A DNA stretch of 16,105 bases from an uncultured Collinsella sp. (GTDB lineage Bacteria; Actinomycetota; Coriobacteriia; Coriobacteriales; Coriobacteriaceae): positions 1 to 16,105 of the forward strand of contig CAAFEX010000100.1 of the NCBI GenBank assembly GCA_900762015.1, in the 5' to 3' direction. The notes beneath the pieces were generated by a model that was not told the DNA's origin, made no database searches, and was given only the letters and a program-made list of their open reading frames with translations. The translations under genes were made by a program, and so were the position numbers. Positions 14,620 to 16,105 of this stretch are shown in pieces; positions within the stretch are counted from its first letter, which is position 1, and the number at the start of each line of letters is the position of its first letter.

Positions 14620-14711
14620 GCCCCGCATCGCCATCCTGGCGGGGCGATAAGAGCTCTTCGGGACTTATAAACCTGCGGACAAGCCATACCCGCAAGAGCT
14701 CCTATCGCTCC
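14620..14711 (-). other. Structured region between yeiH-family gene and regulator
   Basis: Arms 14641-14656 and 14696-14711 pair over 16 bp with one G-T wobble and one mismatch. Inside, read on the minus strand, TGCGG and CCGCA form a smaller hairpin. A second stem, 14620-14626 with 14639-14645, shares bases 14641-14645 with the first, so the two cannot form at once. This resembles a switchable leader, but there is no T-run, and no ribosome site is visibly masked. It lies after the yeiH-family stop and before the regulator gene on the same strand. Confidence 0.45.
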
Positions 14712-14760
14712 ACCGTGAGAATGCGCTCGCCAGCACGCAGCACGCAAACAAGCTACTTCT

Positions 14761-15795
14761 CTACCAGATTCCCAGTACGTGCTGCATTCCCAAACTCATG
14801 CACGCAATGCCAATCCAGCAGCAAAAGCCCAGCGCGATGGGCTTGCCGCCCTTTTTGACCAGCTCGACGATATCGGTATTAAAACCAATAGCCGCCATGG
14901 CCATCACAATAAAGAACTTCGACAGCTCCTTGATGGGCGCCGTAAAGGACGCGGGAAGCTGAAGCACCGTGGTGATCACGCTCGCCAGCACAAAGAACAG
15001 AACAAACATGGGAAACGCGCGTTTAAGGGAGAACGTGCTTTTGGCGTCGCCGCCGGCCTTGCGTGCCAGATGCATCTGCCAGCATGCGAGGACCAACGTG
15101 ATGGGAATAATGGCCAGCGTCCTGGTGAGCTTGACCACCGTGGCGCTCTCGAGCACATTGGCGCCGGGATGCATGCTGTCCCAGGCGCTCGCCGCAGCCG
15201 TTACGGACGAGGTATCGTTGATGGCGGTACCGGCAAACAGGCCAAAGCCCTCGTTGGTCAGCCCGAGCATGCCGCCGAGCGTCGGAAACACGAGCGCCGC
15301 GATAACGTTAAACAGGAAGATGACCGAAATGGCCTGGGCAATCTCGCGATCGTCGGCATCGATGACGGGTGCGGTCGCGGCGATGGCAGAACCGCCGCAA
15401 ATCGACGAACCCACACCCACAAGCGTCGCGATCTTGCCCGGCACGTTCATGACGCGACAGAGCACAAAGGCGATGACAAGCGAGGTCGAGATCGTCGCCA
15501 CGATAATCGGTAGCGACTGGGCGCCCTTGGACAGAATCTGGGAGAGGTTCATGCCAAAGCCAAGCAGGATAACCGCGTACTGCAAGACTTTTTTGGACGT
15601 ATAGGTGACGCCGGCGGCGAGCCGTTCGCGACGATTCTTGGGAAAGACGAGCGCCAGGACCATGCCAAAGAGGATGGCAAATACCGGACCGCCGACCACC
15701 TCAATTTGTTTGCCGAGCAACGTCGCGGGAATGGCGATGATCAGGCAGAACAAAACGCCTTTCCAGCGCTCGCGTACGATATTTGCCAGTTGCAT
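14761..15795 (-). CDS. yeiH: YeiH-family (putative sulfate exporter) membrane transporter
   Basis: 344 aa polytopic membrane protein, about 9-11 helices, of normal length for the YeiH/PSE family. Marks: GPVFAILFGMVLAL (36-49), KKVLQYAVILLGFGMNLSQI (68-87), the first conserved re-entrant-type segment GVGSSICGGSAIAATAPVI (127-145) and the second GTAINDTSSVTAAASAWD (199-216), then NTDIVELVKKGGKPIALGF (306-324). Family members are called sulfate exporters on limited evidence; others are linked to sulfonate or cysteate metabolism, so the substrate is open. Start at 15795 has AAGGA about 8 nt upstream. It diverges from a GntR-family gene across a 193-nt intergenic region. The symbol is a family label. 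Confidence 0.92.
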   Translation of the reverse strand: MQLANIVRERWKGVLFCLIIAIPATLLGKQIEVVGGPVFAILFGMVLALVFPKNRRERLAAGVTYTSKKVLQYAVILLGFGMNLSQILSKGAQSLPIIVATISTSLVIAFVLCRVMNVPGKIATLVGVGSSICGGSAIAATAPVIDADDREIAQAISVIFLFNVIAALVFPTLGGMLGLTNEGFGLFAGTAINDTSSVTAAASAWDSMHPGANVLESATVVKLTRTLAIIPITLVLACWQMHLARKAGGDAKSTFSLKRAFPMFVLFFVLASVITTVLQLPASFTAPIKELSKFFIVMAMAAIGFNTDIVELVKKGGKPIALGFCCWIGIACMSLGMQHVLGIW

Positions 15796-15988
15796 ATGGG
15801 ATTCCTTCTTTCTATTTCACGTTTTCGACGGCTTATGATACGGCAACATTGAGCGCAGCCGTGCGCAAACACAGACTAAGATGCCGCAATAGTTCTCAGG
15901 CAACAGCCGAATTACCCACCGTGGAGAGCTGATTCGCGGCATAATTAACAACTGACATATGAGTTTGATAGAACAGTTGCGAGGCGCT

Positions 15989-16105
15989 ATGGAAGAATCG
16001 ATGCACGTCGGCGAGCAGGAAACGAGCCTACAGGACCAGTCCTACCACACCATTCGACGCAAAATCGTCTACCTGGACTACAAGCCGGGCGAAAAGCTGG
16101 GCGTC
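15989..16105 (+). CDS. GntR-family transcriptional regulator, N-terminal part
   Basis: Only the first 39 codons are present; the gene runs off the right edge. After a short polar start the sequence SLQDQSYHTIRRKIVYLDY (13-31) followed by KPGEKLGV (32-39) is the first helix and turn of a GntR winged helix, the usual L..QVY..IR..I..G.. PGE.L pattern. The effector domain is outside the window, although this form is common in FadR/FCD-type regulators. ATG at 15989 has GAGG 4 nt upstream; an in-frame ATG at 15959 has no ribosome site. It is divergent from the yeiH-family gene, so regulation of that transporter is possible. Confidence 0.82.
   Translation, partial: MEESMHVGEQETSLQDQSYHTIRRKIVYLDYKPGEKLGV

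Noticed and set aside
1..16105. CRISPR array, phage or defence system
   Set aside because: No regularly spaced direct repeats, cas genes, integrases, transposases or toxin-antitoxin pairs were seen on either strand.

Overview
The window reads as a chromosomal stretch of a high-GC actinobacterium. Gene content, very GC-rich third codon positions and clear Shine-Dalgarno sites suggest the Coriobacteriia, most like the gut genus Collinsella; this is inference from gene families and composition, not a database match. No phage, transposase, CRISPR or known defence genes are visible. It looks like ordinary core and accessory chromosome with several unusual details.

Layout, left to right. Positions 1-241 hold a gene-free block dense in inverted repeats. 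A minus-strand gene (249-2030) fuses a TadA-type tRNA adenosine deaminase to a glycerate kinase. A plus-strand tRNA-Ser(UGA) (2082-2171) runs almost into the end of a minus-strand TetR-type regulator (2175-2765), which is divergent from lemA (2969-3520). A gene-poor gap (3521-3999) carries the lemA terminator, a doubtful small ORF and a nested palindrome around the ilvE terminator. Then come minus-strand ilvE (4000-5052) and a dedA-family membrane gene (5342-5989), and plus-strand cysE (6213-6917).

The centre is a three-gene minus-strand operon, 11264 down to 7032: a MarR-family regulator followed by two half-transporters that form a heterodimeric ABC exporter. The marR stop overlaps an in-frame ATG of the first ABC gene, and the two ABC genes are 1 nt apart. 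The first ABC subunit has a degenerate Walker B/switch pair and the second a degenerate signature, which predicts one silent and one active ATP site. Two 18-bp dyads at the marR promoter look like the autoregulatory operator, the usual logic of a drug- or ligand-induced efflux operon.

To the right lie a small unknown gene (11446-11736), a small nitroreductase (12031-12552), an unknown single-pass membrane protein (12617-13192), a Fis-type regulator whose AAA+ domain has lost its ATPase motifs (13277-14494), a structured intergenic region (14620-14711), a YeiH-family transporter (14761-15795) and the start of a GntR-family regulator cut by the window edge (15989-16105).

The most distinctive items are the TadA-glycerate kinase fusion, the dead-ATPase enhancer-binding-like regulator with a structured region in front of it, and the paired marR operators. 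I do not see a convincing undescribed multi-gene system.
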